Shown here piece by piece: positions 36,500 through 45,683 of a DNA stretch of 64,000 bases (within the stretch, counting starts at the first letter, position 1; every line of letters begins with the position of its first letter). This DNA comes from Nannocystis bainbridge (GTDB taxonomy: Bacteria; Myxococcota_A; Polyangia; Nannocystales; Nannocystaceae), in NCBI RefSeq assembly GCF_028368995.1, contig NZ_JAQNDL010000001.1, positions 1,922,001-1,986,000 of the forward strand, read 5' to 3'. The position numbers were made by a program, and so were the translations under genes. Below the pieces are notes generated by a model. The model did not search any database. It was given only the letters and a program-made list of their open reading frames with translations, and was not told where the DNA came from.

Positions 36500-37681
36500 A
36501 TGTCCCCTCGCCTCGCCTCGTACGTCCCGCTCGCGGCCGCCCTCGGGCTGACCCTCGCGCCGCGCGGGGTCCTGGCCGCTCCTTGCGCGGATCTCCCGAA
36601 CCCCGTCATCGGCATCGGCGGCAGCGCCAGCAAGCCGCTGCTGGCCAAGGTCGCGGCCGCGCTGCACGCCATCGACGACCCGATCGACCTCGTCTACCAG
36701 AGCCCCGGCGCCTGCTTCGGCATCACCTACTTCGTCGACGGCACCAAGATCACCGGCACCGCCAACTACTGGGACGCTGACGGCGCCGAGCAGACCTGCG
36801 ACCTCGCCCTGACCGGCACCGAGCCCGATTTCGGCATGCTCGGCGTCAAGGGCACCCTGTGCGAGGGCGTCGACGCCATCCCCGACGGCATCGCCGAGTT
36901 CCCGGGCCCGATCACCTCGTGGAGCCTCATCGCCTCCAACAACTCGAGCCAGACCACCATCAGCGCCGCCGCGGTCTACTTCGTCTACGGCTTCGGCGCC
37001 GCGCTCGGCCAGGTCGCCCCGTGGACCGTCGACGCCGAGCTTTACAGCCGCAACGCCACCTCGGCCGCGCTGATCGCCATCGCCCTCGGCGCCGGCATCC
37101 CGCCGACAAAGTTCAAGGGCAACGACGTCGGCACCAACCAGGCCATGATCTCGGGCGTCGGCCAGTCGGTCAACCCCGAGGCCGCGCTCGGCTTCGTCAG
37201 CACCGAGGTCGCCGACCTCAACCGCGACACCGTCCACACGCTCGCCTACCAGGCCCGCGACCAGACCTGCGCCTACTGGCCCGATTCGACGGCCACCGGG
37301 TTCGACAAGCGCAACGTCCGCGACGGCCACTACGACCTGTGGAGCCCCTACAACTTCTACGCCCCGGTCGGCGGCGACGGCGTGATCACAAACCCCGAGA
37401 CCCGCCGCCTGGTCGGCTTCTTCACCGGCGAAGAGCCGCTGCCCGATGGCCTGCCGCTGCTCGACATCATCATCGACAACGGCACCATCCCGCAGTGCGC
37501 GATGCAGGTGTGGCGCGACGAGGAGATCGGGCCGCTCTACAGCCTCCAGCCCGACGCGCCGTGCGGCTGCTACTACGAGTCACGGGCCGCGGGCGGGACC
37601 GACTGCCACGCGTGCGCGGGCGACGGTGACTGCTCTGCCGACGCGCCGGTCTGCCGCCACGGTTACTGCGAGGTGATCTGA
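36500..37681 (+). CDS. PstS-like periplasmic substrate-binding protein with Cys-rich tail
   Basis: A 393-aa protein; signal peptide at 1-27. GIGGSASKPLLAKVAAAL (about 38-55) is the N-terminal ligand loop of PstS/PBP-like-2 proteins; later segments (ITSWSLIASNNSSQTTISAAAVYFVYGFG, ALGAGIPPTKFKGNDVGTNQAMISGVG) fit a type II binding fold. The last 40 residues are Cys-rich (CGCYYESRAAGGTDCHACAGDGDC), unusual for PstS. No ABC permease is adjacent; the following genes form a TonB route instead. Phosphate is a guess only. Confidence 0.65.
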   Translation: MSPRLASYVPLAAALGLTLAPRGVLAAPCADLPNPVIGIGGSASKPLLAKVAAALHAIDDPIDLVYQSPGACFGITYFVDGTKITGTANYWDADGAEQTCDLALTGTEPDFGMLGVKGTLCEGVDAIPDGIAEFPGPITSWSLIASNNSSQTTISAAAVYFVYGFGAALGQVAPWTVDAELYSRNATSAALIAIALGAGIPPTKFKGNDVGTNQAMISGVGQSVNPEAALGFVSTEVADLNRDTVHTLAYQARDQTCAYWPDSTATGFDKRNVRDGHYDLWSPYNFYAPVGGDGVITNPETRRLVGFFTGEEPLPDGLPLLDIIIDNGTIPQCAMQVWRDEEIGPLYSLQPDAPCGCYYESRAAGGTDCHACAGDGDCSADAPVCRHGYCEVI

Positions 37682-37729
37682 CCCTTGCGACCTGTCCCTC
37701 GCGCCATCCGCCAAGCCTCCAGGAGCCCC

Positions 37730-38137
37730 ATGCCCATCGCCTCCCTCCCCGCCCGCGCCCTCGTCCTCGCGCTCGCCGTCGGCCTCGTCGGCGCCTGTTC
37801 GAACGAGCAGGTCCAGCCGCCCGGCGACGACACCGACGACCCCGCGACCTCGGCCACGCCGACCAGCAACACCACCGACCCCGGCACCACCACCGAGGAC
37901 CCGACCGGGACCTCGACCAGCGAGGGCTCGACCACCGACGAGCCGACCGACCCACCCACCAGCACCACCGGCGACCCCGCCGAGTGCGAGACCCCGGAAG
38001 GCTGCTGGAGCTGCCCGCCCACGACGCACAAGCAGCACCTGAGCGCGTGCTCCGACGCGACCTGTGAGCCCTTCCCCAACACGAAGGACCGCCTCCCGCT
38101 GCTCAAGGACGACGGGACGCTGCCGCCGCTGCCGTGA
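37730..38137 (+). CDS. Thr-rich lipoprotein
   Basis: A 135-aa protein; AGGAG at 37719-37723 supports ATG 37730. Lipobox LVGAC, then a 50-residue Thr/Asp/Pro linker and a short Cys-containing end (ETPEGCWSCPPTTHKQHLSACSDATCEPFPNTKDR). Its stop overlaps the GTG of the porin gene, so the two are translationally coupled. Confidence 0.75.
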   Translation: MPIASLPARALVLALAVGLVGACSNEQVQPPGDDTDDPATSATPTSNTTDPGTTTEDPTGTSTSEGSTTDEPTDPPTSTTGDPAECETPEGCWSCPPTTHKQHLSACSDATCEPFPNTKDRLPLLKDDGTLPPLP

Positions 38138-39912
38138 TCTTCTCTCGACGCACCCACCCCGTGGCCTGGCTCGGCGCGCTGGTCCTGGCGTACCCGCAGG
38201 TCGCCGCCGCGGCGCCGTCGGTCTCGATCGAGATCGAGGACGAGGACGACGCGCCGCCGCCCCCGACAAAATCACCGAGGCCGACACCCGCCCCGACGTC
38301 GCCGAGCAACCCGCCGACGTCGCCGCCGAGCAACCCGCCGACCCCGAGCAAATCACCCTCGTCCCCGACGACCTCGACGGCGCCGGCGACTGCGAGCAAA
38401 TCACCGACGACCGCGCCGGCGACGCCCGCGAACCAATCGACGTCGCCTGCCGCACCCCCACCGGCGCCGGCAACCCCGGACCTCGACGCCGTCCCGATCG
38501 AAGAGCCGGTCGCCGAACCACCGCGGCAGCCCGACCCCGAGCTGACCGGGCTGCGCGAGCAACTGGCGGCAGTGCAGGCCCGCCTCGACACGGTGGAGAA
38601 CGAGCGCCGGGTCGAGAAGGCCGAGCACCTCAAGTCCCGCGCGCGCAACCCGTTCGTGCGGGTCGGCGACGTCGGCCGCGCCGAGATCGCGCCGACGCAC
38701 ATCGGCTTCGGCCCCGGCGCGGGCGTGTCGCAATGGGGCGTGCGCCTCAGCGGGTACATCCAATCGCAGTACCAGTGGAGCCAGCTGTCGGAGGACCAGA
38801 TCCAGCAAGGCGGGGCGACGCTCAATCAGAACCGCTTCATGGTCCGCCGCGGCCGCCTGCGGATCAGCGGCGACTGGAAATGGGTCGCCTTCGACTTCGA
38901 GCTCGACGGCAGCACCACCCGCGGCCCGTTCGTCGGCGTGCGCCAGGCCAACCTGAGCTTCGTCTGGCGCAACCCCGACGCCGCCCGGCCGCCGTACCTG
39001 ATGGTCACCGCCGGCCTCACCGAGGCTCCGTTCGGCCACGAGCTGCGCCTCGGCCAGCGCGAGATGATGTTCATGGAGCGCTCGCTCGGCTCGCTGGCGT
39101 TCTTCCCGGGCCCGGTCGACGTCGGCGTGCGCGTGCGCGGCGGCATCGCGGCGTTCCGCTACGACCTCGCGGTCATGAACGGCACCCCGCTCGACGACCG
39201 CGCCGGCGCCCGCAACACCACCGACCCGACCCGCGCCCCCGACTACATCGGCCGCTTCGGCTTCGCCGCTCGCCCCGGCAAGCACGCCCTCAGCGGCGGC
39301 GTCAGCCTGCTCTATGGGACAGGTTTCCACCGCGGCAGCCAGGCGACCAAAAACCGGCTCGAATGGAGTGACCTCAACGAAAACGGCGCGATCGACACCG
39401 GCGAATTGGTGGCAGTGCCCGGCCAGGCCGCCACGCCGTCGCTCAATTTCCGCCGCTGGGCCGTCGGCGCCGATTTCCAGGTCGGCCTGCGCTCGAAGGC
39501 CGGCTGGACCCAGATCCTCGCCGAGGGCACGATCGCCAGCAACCTCGACCGCGACCTCATCGTCGCCGACCCCGTGGTCGTCGGCGCCGACCTGCGCGAG
39601 CTCCACGGCTACGTCGCAGTCATCCAGGAGCTGTTCGGCCGGGCCGTCGTCGGCGGCCGCTACGATTATTACGACCCCAACACCGACCTGCTCGACCGCC
39701 GCCGCGGCGAGTTCGTGCCGAAGGCCGCCGCCATCCACACCATTTCGCCGATCGTCGGCGCCCTCCTGCCGCCAGGGTGGATCCCCGGCGTGCGCGGTCG
39801 CCTGGTGCTGCAGTACGACGCCGTGCTCGACGCCCTCGGTCGCGACAGCCGCGGCGTCCCGGCCAACCTCAAGAACGACCAGTTCATCGTCCGCCTGCAG
39901 GGGGAATTTTAA
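38134..39912 (+). CDS. OprO/OprP-like outer-membrane porin
   Basis: A 592-aa protein from GTG 38134. Signal peptide to about 27, a Pro/Thr/Ser linker (about 42-115), a coiled coil (TGLREQLAAVQARLDTVENERR) and a beta-barrel (YIQSQYQWSQLSE, FMVRRGRLRISGDWKWVAFDFELDG..., ending in FIVRLQGEF with terminal Phe). The coiled-coil plus RRGR pattern matches phosphate-selective porins O and P. With the PstS-like gene two genes upstream, an anion role is plausible but unproven. Confidence 0.8.
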   Translation: MIFSRRTHPVAWLGALVLAYPQVAAAAPSVSIEIEDEDDAPPPPTKSPRPTPAPTSPSNPPTSPPSNPPTPSKSPSSPTTSTAPATASKSPTTAPATPANQSTSPAAPPPAPATPDLDAVPIEEPVAEPPRQPDPELTGLREQLAAVQARLDTVENERRVEKAEHLKSRARNPFVRVGDVGRAEIAPTHIGFGPGAGVSQWGVRLSGYIQSQYQWSQLSEDQIQQGGATLNQNRFMVRRGRLRISGDWKWVAFDFELDGSTTRGPFVGVRQANLSFVWRNPDAARPPYLMVTAGLTEAPFGHELRLGQREMMFMERSLGSLAFFPGPVDVGVRVRGGIAAFRYDLAVMNGTPLDDRAGARNTTDPTRAPDYIGRFGFAARPGKHALSGGVSLLYGTGFHRGSQATKNRLEWSDLNENGAIDTGELVAVPGQAATPSLNFRRWAVGADFQVGLRSKAGWTQILAEGTIASNLDRDLIVADPVVVGADLRELHGYVAVIQELFGRAVVGGRYDYYDPNTDLLDRRRGEFVPKAAAIHTISPIVGALLPPGWIPGVRGRLVLQYDAVLDALGRDSRGVPANLKNDQFIVRLQGEF

Positions 39913-39916
39913 TCAA

Positions 39917-40858
39917 ATGCGCGCGGCGCTGCTCGCATTGTTGTTTACCGTCGCCTGCACCGGTGAGGTCGAGCAGCAGCTCGGCCTCTTCGAGCCGATC
40001 CGCGTGCCCGACGGCGAGCTGCTCGACGCCGAGCCGCCGCTCGTCGCAGCGGGCCCGAAGGTCACGTCGCTCGACACCTCGTCCGGCATCCTCACCGTCG
40101 GCCAGCGCGATCGCCTGCTGAGCGGCCGCACGACCGAGGATGCCCACGCGATCGCGGTGCGCTTCGCCGATCTCGGCAGCGGCTGGTGGGTGCGGCCGGT
40201 CCAGGACAAGAACCCGATGTACCCCGGCGAGCGCGACTTCCAGCTCCGCCACGACATCGGCGGCGGCGCCCCGCCCGGCGTGCACACCCTGCTGCTCGCG
40301 GCGATCGACGAGGCCGGCCGCTGCGGCCCGGCCTTCGAGCTCGAGGTGTGCGTCCGCGACGATCGCCTGCCCGACAACCTCAACGCCTGCGACGCCACCA
40401 TCCCGCCGCCCGCGCTGGTGATCACGCTCGAGTGGGACCAGGACGTCGACCTCGACCTCGTGGTCGAGACCCCGGGCGGCAAGCGGATCGCCCACGCCAC
40501 CCCGACCTCAGGCGAGAAGATCGACACCGAGGTCCCGGCCGGCGTCGTCAAGGACCCGACCACCGGCAGGCTCGTGCGCGACAGCAACGCCGGCTGCGCC
40601 ATCGACGGCCGCAACAGCGAGTCGGTCGTGTTCCAGGAGCCGCCCGCGCGCGGCACCTATCTGATCTACGCCGATCTCTACGACGCCTGCGGCGCCCCCG
40701 GCACCCTGTTCTCGGCCGCCGTCTACCGCCGCGTCGAGCGCGAGGACGGCACCTTCGCCCTCGTCGAGGACGCGCGCACCGGCGGCGCGCTCGTCGACCT
40801 CCAGGCCACGGGAGGCGGCAAGACCCCGCTCTACGTGATGGCCAGCAAGCAACCGTGA
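39917..40858 (+). CDS. YfaP-like (DUF2135) lipoprotein
   Basis: A 313-aa protein; start ATG 39917 lies 5 bp after the porin stop. Lipobox FTVAC. About 155-300 has LVITLEWDQDVDLDLVVETPGGKRI, ...GTYLIYADLYDACG..., the YfaP/DUF2135 beta-sandwich signature (D-x-D-LD). The first 140 residues look like an Ig-like exported domain. Likely a periplasmic or outer-membrane part of the same uptake operon. Confidence 0.7.
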   Translation: MRAALLALLFTVACTGEVEQQLGLFEPIRVPDGELLDAEPPLVAAGPKVTSLDTSSGILTVGQRDRLLSGRTTEDAHAIAVRFADLGSGWWVRPVQDKNPMYPGERDFQLRHDIGGGAPPGVHTLLLAAIDEAGRCGPAFELEVCVRDDRLPDNLNACDATIPPPALVITLEWDQDVDLDLVVETPGGKRIAHATPTSGEKIDTEVPAGVVKDPTTGRLVRDSNAGCAIDGRNSESVVFQEPPARGTYLIYADLYDACGAPGTLFSAAVYRRVEREDGTFALVEDARTGGALVDLQATGGGKTPLYVMASKQP

Positions 40859-40870
40859 GGACCGTGCCTT

Positions 40871-41596
40871 ATGAACGTCGTCGATGAACTGATCAAGATC
40901 GCCCTGCTCGGCGCGACCTGGGTGCTCTACTTGCTGTTCGCCCTGTCGGTGCTGTCGATCGCGGCGATGGTCGAGCGCGGGCTGTTCTTCCGCAAGAACC
41001 GCGCCGGCGGCGAGCAGCTGCGCCAGGACCTGCTGGCCGCCATCGCCGCCCGCGACGAGGACCGCATCGACGCCGCCCTCGCCGGCAGCAAGACGGTCGA
41101 GGCCGAGGTCCTGCGTCAGGCCATGCTGTTCAAGGAGGGCGGCTCGGCGGCCTTCCTCGACGCCGTCGAGAGCGGCCTGGCCTCGGAGCGCGCCGGCCTC
41201 GATCGCGGCACCGTCTTGCTCGGCACGATCGGCAACAACGCCCCGTTCGTCGGCCTGTTCGGCACCGTGCTCGGCATCATCGAGGCGTTCTCTTACCTCG
41301 GCACCGGCGACCAGTCGGCCATGGGCAACGTCATGGGCGGCATCTCCGAGGCGCTGGTCGCCACCGCCGTCGGCATCTTCGTCGCCATCCCCGCGGTCAT
41401 CGGCTTCAACGTCGCCCAGAAGAAGGCCGGCGAGCTCGAGAACAGCGTGCTGGCGCTGGCGCGGCTGCTGTCGGCCTGGCTCAAGCTGGCCGAGGCGCGC
41501 GCCGAGGCCGAGGCGCACGACCCCGACAACCTGGCGCGCCTGCCCGCGCGCGCGGCACGTCGCCCGCTGGAGCCGATCCGCAGCGGAGGCGCGTAG
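40871..41596 (+). CDS. exbB: ExbB/TolQ/MotA-family proton channel
   Basis: A 241-aa protein with three transmembrane helices (about 8-32, 115-140, 155-180). IGNNAPFVGLFGTVLGIIEAF and GGISEALVATAVGIFVAIPAVIGFN are the signature helices of the family. With ExbD (4-bp gap) and TonB it makes the inner-membrane motor that energises the TonB-dependent receptor downstream. Confidence 0.93.
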   Translation: MNVVDELIKIALLGATWVLYLLFALSVLSIAAMVERGLFFRKNRAGGEQLRQDLLAAIAARDEDRIDAALAGSKTVEAEVLRQAMLFKEGGSAAFLDAVESGLASERAGLDRGTVLLGTIGNNAPFVGLFGTVLGIIEAFSYLGTGDQSAMGNVMGGISEALVATAVGIFVAIPAVIGFNVAQKKAGELENSVLALARLLSAWLKLAEARAEAEAHDPDNLARLPARAARRPLEPIRSGGA

Positions 41597-41599
41597 GCC

Positions 41600-42019
41600 A
41601 TGGCCGGCACCACCGACACCGGCGGCCGCCGCCGCGCCCCGATCGCCGCCATCAACGTCACCCCGCTGGTCGACGTCATGCTGGTGCTGCTCGTCATCAT
41701 GATGGTGTCGGCGACCTACATCGTGTCGCAGACGCTCAAGGTCGAGCTGCCCAAGACGGCCACCAGCGACGGCAAGACCGCCACCGTCGCCGCCGTCACC
41801 ATCACCGACGCGCACGCGCTCTACCTCAACAAGCAGCCCGTCGACGAGGCCGCCCTGGTCACCGGCCTGCGCGGCCTCTACGCCGCCGACAAGGCCATGA
41901 CGCTGGTCGTCAGCGCCGACGAGCGGGCCGACCACGGCGCCGTCGTGCACGTCCTCGACCTCGCGCGCGTCGAGGGCATCACCAGCTTCGCCGTCAACGT
42001 GGAGCGCAAGAAGCCATGA
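41600..42019 (+). CDS. exbD: ExbD/TolR-family protein
   Basis: A 139-aa protein with INVTPLVDVMLVLLVIMM in the single membrane helix; D25 is the conserved proton-carrying Asp. The periplasmic domain is normal for ExbD. Its stop overlaps the TonB start (ATGA). Confidence 0.93.
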   Translation: MAGTTDTGGRRRAPIAAINVTPLVDVMLVLLVIMMVSATYIVSQTLKVELPKTATSDGKTATVAAVTITDAHALYLNKQPVDEAALVTGLRGLYAADKAMTLVVSADERADHGAVVHVLDLARVEGITSFAVNVERKKP

Positions 42020-42789
42020 GCGATCGGCGGCGGCTGACGGCCCGCGCGGTCTACGTCATCAGCGCGCTGTTTCACGGCGCGCTGTGGCTGGGCGTGCGCA
42101 GCGTCGACAAGCCCGAGCCGCCGCCGCCGCCGCCGATCGTCATCAAGGTCACCGAGCCGCCGCCCGAGCCCGAGCCACCGCCGCCCGAGCCCGAACCACC
42201 GCCGCCCGAGCCGATCGCCGAGGCCCCGCCGGCGCCCGCGCCCGAGGCCCCGCCGCCGCCCGCACCACCTGCCCCGAAGGCCAGGAAGGCCGAGCCCAAG
42301 CCCGCCCCGGAGCCCGCGCCCGCGAGCCCGCCTGCGGCCCCGGAGGTGCCCGAATTCGGGGTGCCGATGACGAACGCCGGCGGACCCGGCGGCCTGTCCG
42401 TGCCGGCCGGCGACCCCGGCGGCAGCCCCGGCGGCGGCGGGGCCAAGCGCGAGAAGGTCGAGACCAAGACGCGCTCGCTCGACCCCAGGCCCAAGAAGGC
42501 TGCCGCCGACAATTGCGAGGAGCCCGAGGTCAAGCCGAAGCCGCTCGAGCTGCCGCAGCCGCAGTACACCGAGGCCGCGCGGGCCGCCGGCGTCGAGGGC
42601 AAGGTCCGCGTCCAGCTCGAGGTCAAGGCCGACGGCAGCGTCGGCGCCGTCACCGTGCTCGCCTCGCTCCACCCCGACCTCGACGCCGCCGCCAAGGTCG
42701 CCGCAAAGGCCGCCAGGTTCGAGCCCGCGACCCGCTGCGGCAAGCCGGTCGCGACCACGCTCACCATCTCGATCAAGTTCACGCTGTGA
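42016..42789 (+). CDS. tonB: TonB energy-transducing protein
   Basis: A 257-aa protein: N-terminal membrane helix with H20 (SALFHG), as in classic TonB; a Pro/Glu-rich spacer (about 33-110); and a C-terminal TonB box-binding domain (QPQYTEAARAAGVEGKVRVQLEVKADGSV). Energises the receptor at 42956, which also has such a C-terminal domain. Confidence 0.93.
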   Translation: MSDRRRLTARAVYVISALFHGALWLGVRSVDKPEPPPPPPIVIKVTEPPPEPEPPPPEPEPPPPEPIAEAPPAPAPEAPPPPAPPAPKARKAEPKPAPEPAPASPPAAPEVPEFGVPMTNAGGPGGLSVPAGDPGGSPGGGGAKREKVETKTRSLDPRPKKAAADNCEEPEVKPKPLELPQPQYTEAARAAGVEGKVRVQLEVKADGSVGAVTVLASLHPDLDAAAKVAAKAARFEPATRCGKPVATTLTISIKFTL

Positions 42790-42807
42790 CCGTCGGCGCA
42801 TGGCTGC

Positions 42808-42972
42808 CCGTTTCGACATGTCCCTGAAGCCATCCTCGCGCCGCGAGCCCGCGCCTGTCCGTTCGCGCATGTCCAAGAAGACAGCCGCGAGCGAGGACCT
42901 CGACATGTGCTCGAGGACAGCCACTCGCACGAGCTCGTCGTCTGTCTTTTCGCACATGTCCCTGAAGACAGC
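42808..42972. repeat. CATGTCC-family direct repeats before the receptor gene
   Basis: Half-element copies of the form RCATGTCC-N2-3-AAGACAG or related occur near 42815, 42868, 42903 and 42953. The last contains the ATG (42956) of the receptor gene. Confidence 0.5.
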
Positions 42973-45616
42973 AGTTTCCACAATCCTGGCGGCGCTGCTG
43001 GCCCTCGCCCCGACGGTCGCCGCCGCCCACGCCTGGGCCCCGCCGGCGCCGCAGCTGACCCGCGCGCCCGAGCTGGTCGAGTTCGTCCCGGCCGACTACC
43101 CCGAGAGCGAGAAGGCGGCGGGGCGCCAGGCCGCGGTGACCTTGCGGCTGCACCTCGACGAGACCGGCGCGGTCCACAGCGCCGAGGTCACCGAGTCGGC
43201 CGGCCCGGCGTTCGACGCCGCCGCGGTCGCGGCTGCCCTCAAGTTCAGGTTCAGCCCGGCCGAGGTCGACGGCAAGCCGTCGGCGATCAAGCTCGCCTAC
43301 CGCTACGTATTCGAGCTCGCCGCCGCCGTCCCGACCACCGCCGCCTACCACGGCGTGATCAAGCGCCGCGGCAGCGGAGCGCCGGTGGCCGGCGTCACCG
43401 TCACCGTCAGCCTCCCTGGCCTGGCCGCGCCGGTCGTCGCCGTCACCGACGCCGCCGGCGAGTTCCGGTTCAGCGACCTGCCCCCGGGCACAGCCACCGT
43501 CACCCTCGCAGGCGATCGCCTGCCCGCGCTCGAGCTCACCGAAGCGCTCGAGTCGGGCAAGGAGCACGACCTCGCCTACGAGGTCTCGCTGGTCGACCCC
43601 GAGCCCGCGGCGCCGAGCGGCGACGACCTCGAGATCGTCGTCGTCGCCCCGCCGCTGCGCCGCGAGGTCGTATCGACGGCCGTGCGCGCCGAGGAGGCCA
43701 GCAAGGTCCCTGGCACCTCCGGCGACGTCCTGCGCGTGGTCGAGAGCCTGCCCGGCGTGGCCCGCAGCGCCGCCGGTGCGGGCCAGTTGATCGTGTGGGG
43801 CGCCGCTCCGCAGGACACCCGCGTCTACGTCGACGGTGTACCGATCCCCCGCCTCTATCACGAGGGCGGCCTGCGCTCCGTCATTCATCCGATGCTCGTC
43901 GAAAGCATCGAGCTCGTGCCCGGAGGATACGGCGCCGCGTTCGGCCGCGGCCTCGGCGGCATGGTCTCGGTCGGCACGCGCACGCCCGACGGCAAGCGCG
44001 TGCGCGGCCGCCTCGCCGCCGACACCCTCGACGCCTCCGCCGTCGTCTCCGTCGCCCTCGACAAGCGCGAGCGCGTCCGCCTCGCCGTCGCCGTGCGGGC
44101 CTCCTATTTAAAACTGTGGGCCGACCGCTTGCTCGACCCATCGGCCCGCGCCTTCTTGCCGATCCCCCGCTACGGCGACGGCCAGCTGCGCCTCGCTATT
44201 AAACCTTCCTCGCGCGACCGCATCGAGATCGTCGGCCTCGCCAGCGGCGACCGGTTCGCGCGAGGGATCCCCAGCGCCGACCCTGCGCTCGCCGTGCTCG
44301 ACCAGCGGCGCCTCGATTTCGGCCGCGTCTACGCCCGCTGGACCCGCGACTACGACGGCGGCGGCAACCTCACCGTCACCCCCTTCGTCGGCTACACCCG
44401 CGCCGCCCAGGTCAGCAGCTACGGCGACGTCGCCACCTCGCTCGCCTCCTCCGGCTGGCTCGTCGGCGTGCGCGCCAATCGGCGGCTGCGCGCCGCTCGC
44501 TGGCTCACCTTCGACGTCGGCCTCGACGCCGAGGTCAACATCACGCAGCTGTCGCGCCGCGGCTCGCTCGGCCTGCCCGCGCGCGAGGGCGACATCCGCG
44601 TGTTCGGCCAGCCGCCGCCCGACCAGATCGGCGGCGACGACTGGCAGACTACCTCGGTCGGGCTCGCGCCCTACGCCCAGGCCGAGCTGTCCTTTTGGTC
44701 AGGCAAGCTGCGCGTCCTGCCCGGCCTGCGCATCGATCCTTACGCGCGCAGCGTCAGCCGCCGCAACCCGCCGGCCAGCGGCGTCCCGGCCGTAGGTCTG
44801 TTCGAGCAGGACTTCGCCGTCGAGCCGCGCTTCGCCGTCGTCGGCGAGCCGCACTGGCGCGTGCAGCTGCGCGGCGCCACCGGCCTCTATCGCCAGATGC
44901 CCGCGCCCGAAGATCTCTCGGCGGTGTTCGGCAACCCGCGCCTGCCGACCTCGCGGGCGCTGCACACCGTCGTCGGCGCCGCCGTCAAGTTCACCCGGAC
45001 CCTCTCGCTCGACGTCACCGCCTTCTTCACCCGCAGCAATCGCCTGGCGATGCGCAGCCCGGTCGACTCGCCGCTGCCGGCCCAGGGTCTGGCGCCTCTC
45101 GGCAGCGGCCGCTCGTACGGGGCCCAGTTCCTGCTGCGGCAGGAGCTGTTCAAGGGCCTGTTCGGGTGGGTCGCCTACACCCTCATGCGCTCCGAGCGAC
45201 AGAACGGCCCCGACGCGCCGGTGCGCCTTTCCGACTACGACCAGACCCACATCCTCACCGCGGTGCTCGCCTACGCCCTGCCGCGCGGCTTCGAGGTCAG
45301 CGGCCGGTTCCGCTACGCCACCGGCTTCCCGCGCACCCCCGTGGTCGGCGCCTACCATGATTCGACCTTCGACCGGTTCCAGCCGGTGTTCGGCGCCCAC
45401 AACTCGACGCGCATCCCCGCCTTCGTCCAGCTCGACCTGCGGATCGGCAAGCGCTTCGACATCGCCAGGACCCACCTCGACGTCTTTTTGGAAGTGCTCA
45501 ACGCCTGGAACCGCAAGAACGCCGAGGAGATCGCCTACTCCCCCGATTTCGCGGTCCGCGATTACATCCGCGGCTTCCCCGTCCTACCGGCCTTCGGCCT
45601 GCAGTGGGAGTTCTGA
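42956..45616 (+). CDS. TonB-dependent receptor with an N-terminal TonB-C-like domain
   Basis: An 886-aa outer-membrane protein from ATG 42956; signal peptide at 1-24. About 35-125 is a TonB C-terminal-like domain (LVEFVPADYPESEKAAGRQAAVTLRLHLDETGAV, FDAAAVAAALKFRFSPAEVDG). About 130-210 is a carboxypeptidase-regulatory-like beta-sandwich. Then a plug domain (LEIVVVAPPLRREVVSTAVRAEEASKVPGTSGDVLRVVESLPGVARS, VYVDGVPIP, ESIELVPGGYGAAFGRGLGG) and a barrel ending in QWEF with terminal Phe. It takes up a specific ligand with the ExbBD-TonB motor next door. Confidence 0.9.
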   Translation: MSLKTAVSTILAALLALAPTVAAAHAWAPPAPQLTRAPELVEFVPADYPESEKAAGRQAAVTLRLHLDETGAVHSAEVTESAGPAFDAAAVAAALKFRFSPAEVDGKPSAIKLAYRYVFELAAAVPTTAAYHGVIKRRGSGAPVAGVTVTVSLPGLAAPVVAVTDAAGEFRFSDLPPGTATVTLAGDRLPALELTEALESGKEHDLAYEVSLVDPEPAAPSGDDLEIVVVAPPLRREVVSTAVRAEEASKVPGTSGDVLRVVESLPGVARSAAGAGQLIVWGAAPQDTRVYVDGVPIPRLYHEGGLRSVIHPMLVESIELVPGGYGAAFGRGLGGMVSVGTRTPDGKRVRGRLAADTLDASAVVSVALDKRERVRLAVAVRASYLKLWADRLLDPSARAFLPIPRYGDGQLRLAIKPSSRDRIEIVGLASGDRFARGIPSADPALAVLDQRRLDFGRVYARWTRDYDGGGNLTVTPFVGYTRAAQVSSYGDVATSLASSGWLVGVRANRRLRAARWLTFDVGLDAEVNITQLSRRGSLGLPAREGDIRVFGQPPPDQIGGDDWQTTSVGLAPYAQAELSFWSGKLRVLPGLRIDPYARSVSRRNPPASGVPAVGLFEQDFAVEPRFAVVGEPHWRVQLRGATGLYRQMPAPEDLSAVFGNPRLPTSRALHTVVGAAVKFTRTLSLDVTAFFTRSNRLAMRSPVDSPLPAQGLAPLGSGRSYGAQFLLRQELFKGLFGWVAYTLMRSERQNGPDAPVRLSDYDQTHILTAVLAYALPRGFEVSGRFRYATGFPRTPVVGAYHDSTFDRFQPVFGAHNSTRIPAFVQLDLRIGKRFDIARTHLDVFLEVLNAWNRKNAEEIAYSPDFAVRDYIRGFPVLPAFGLQWEF

Positions 45617-45617
45617 T

Positions 45618-45683
45618 GAGATGTCCGATGAGACATGTTTCATCACGCAGTCGGGTCTTATGATGTCCTTGAGGACATGTCTT
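45618..45683. repeat. CATGTCC-family hairpin before a lipoprotein gene
   Basis: ATGTCCT (45663-45669) and AGGACAT (45672-45678) form a tight hairpin next to GAGATGTCCGATGAGACATG near 45620-45640. The ATG at 45663 is an alternative start for the next gene. Confidence 0.5.

Noticed and set aside
36500..37681. Naming the binding protein pstS
   Set aside because: Only the N-terminal loop resembles PstS; the Cys-rich tail and the absence of pstCAB do not support the name.
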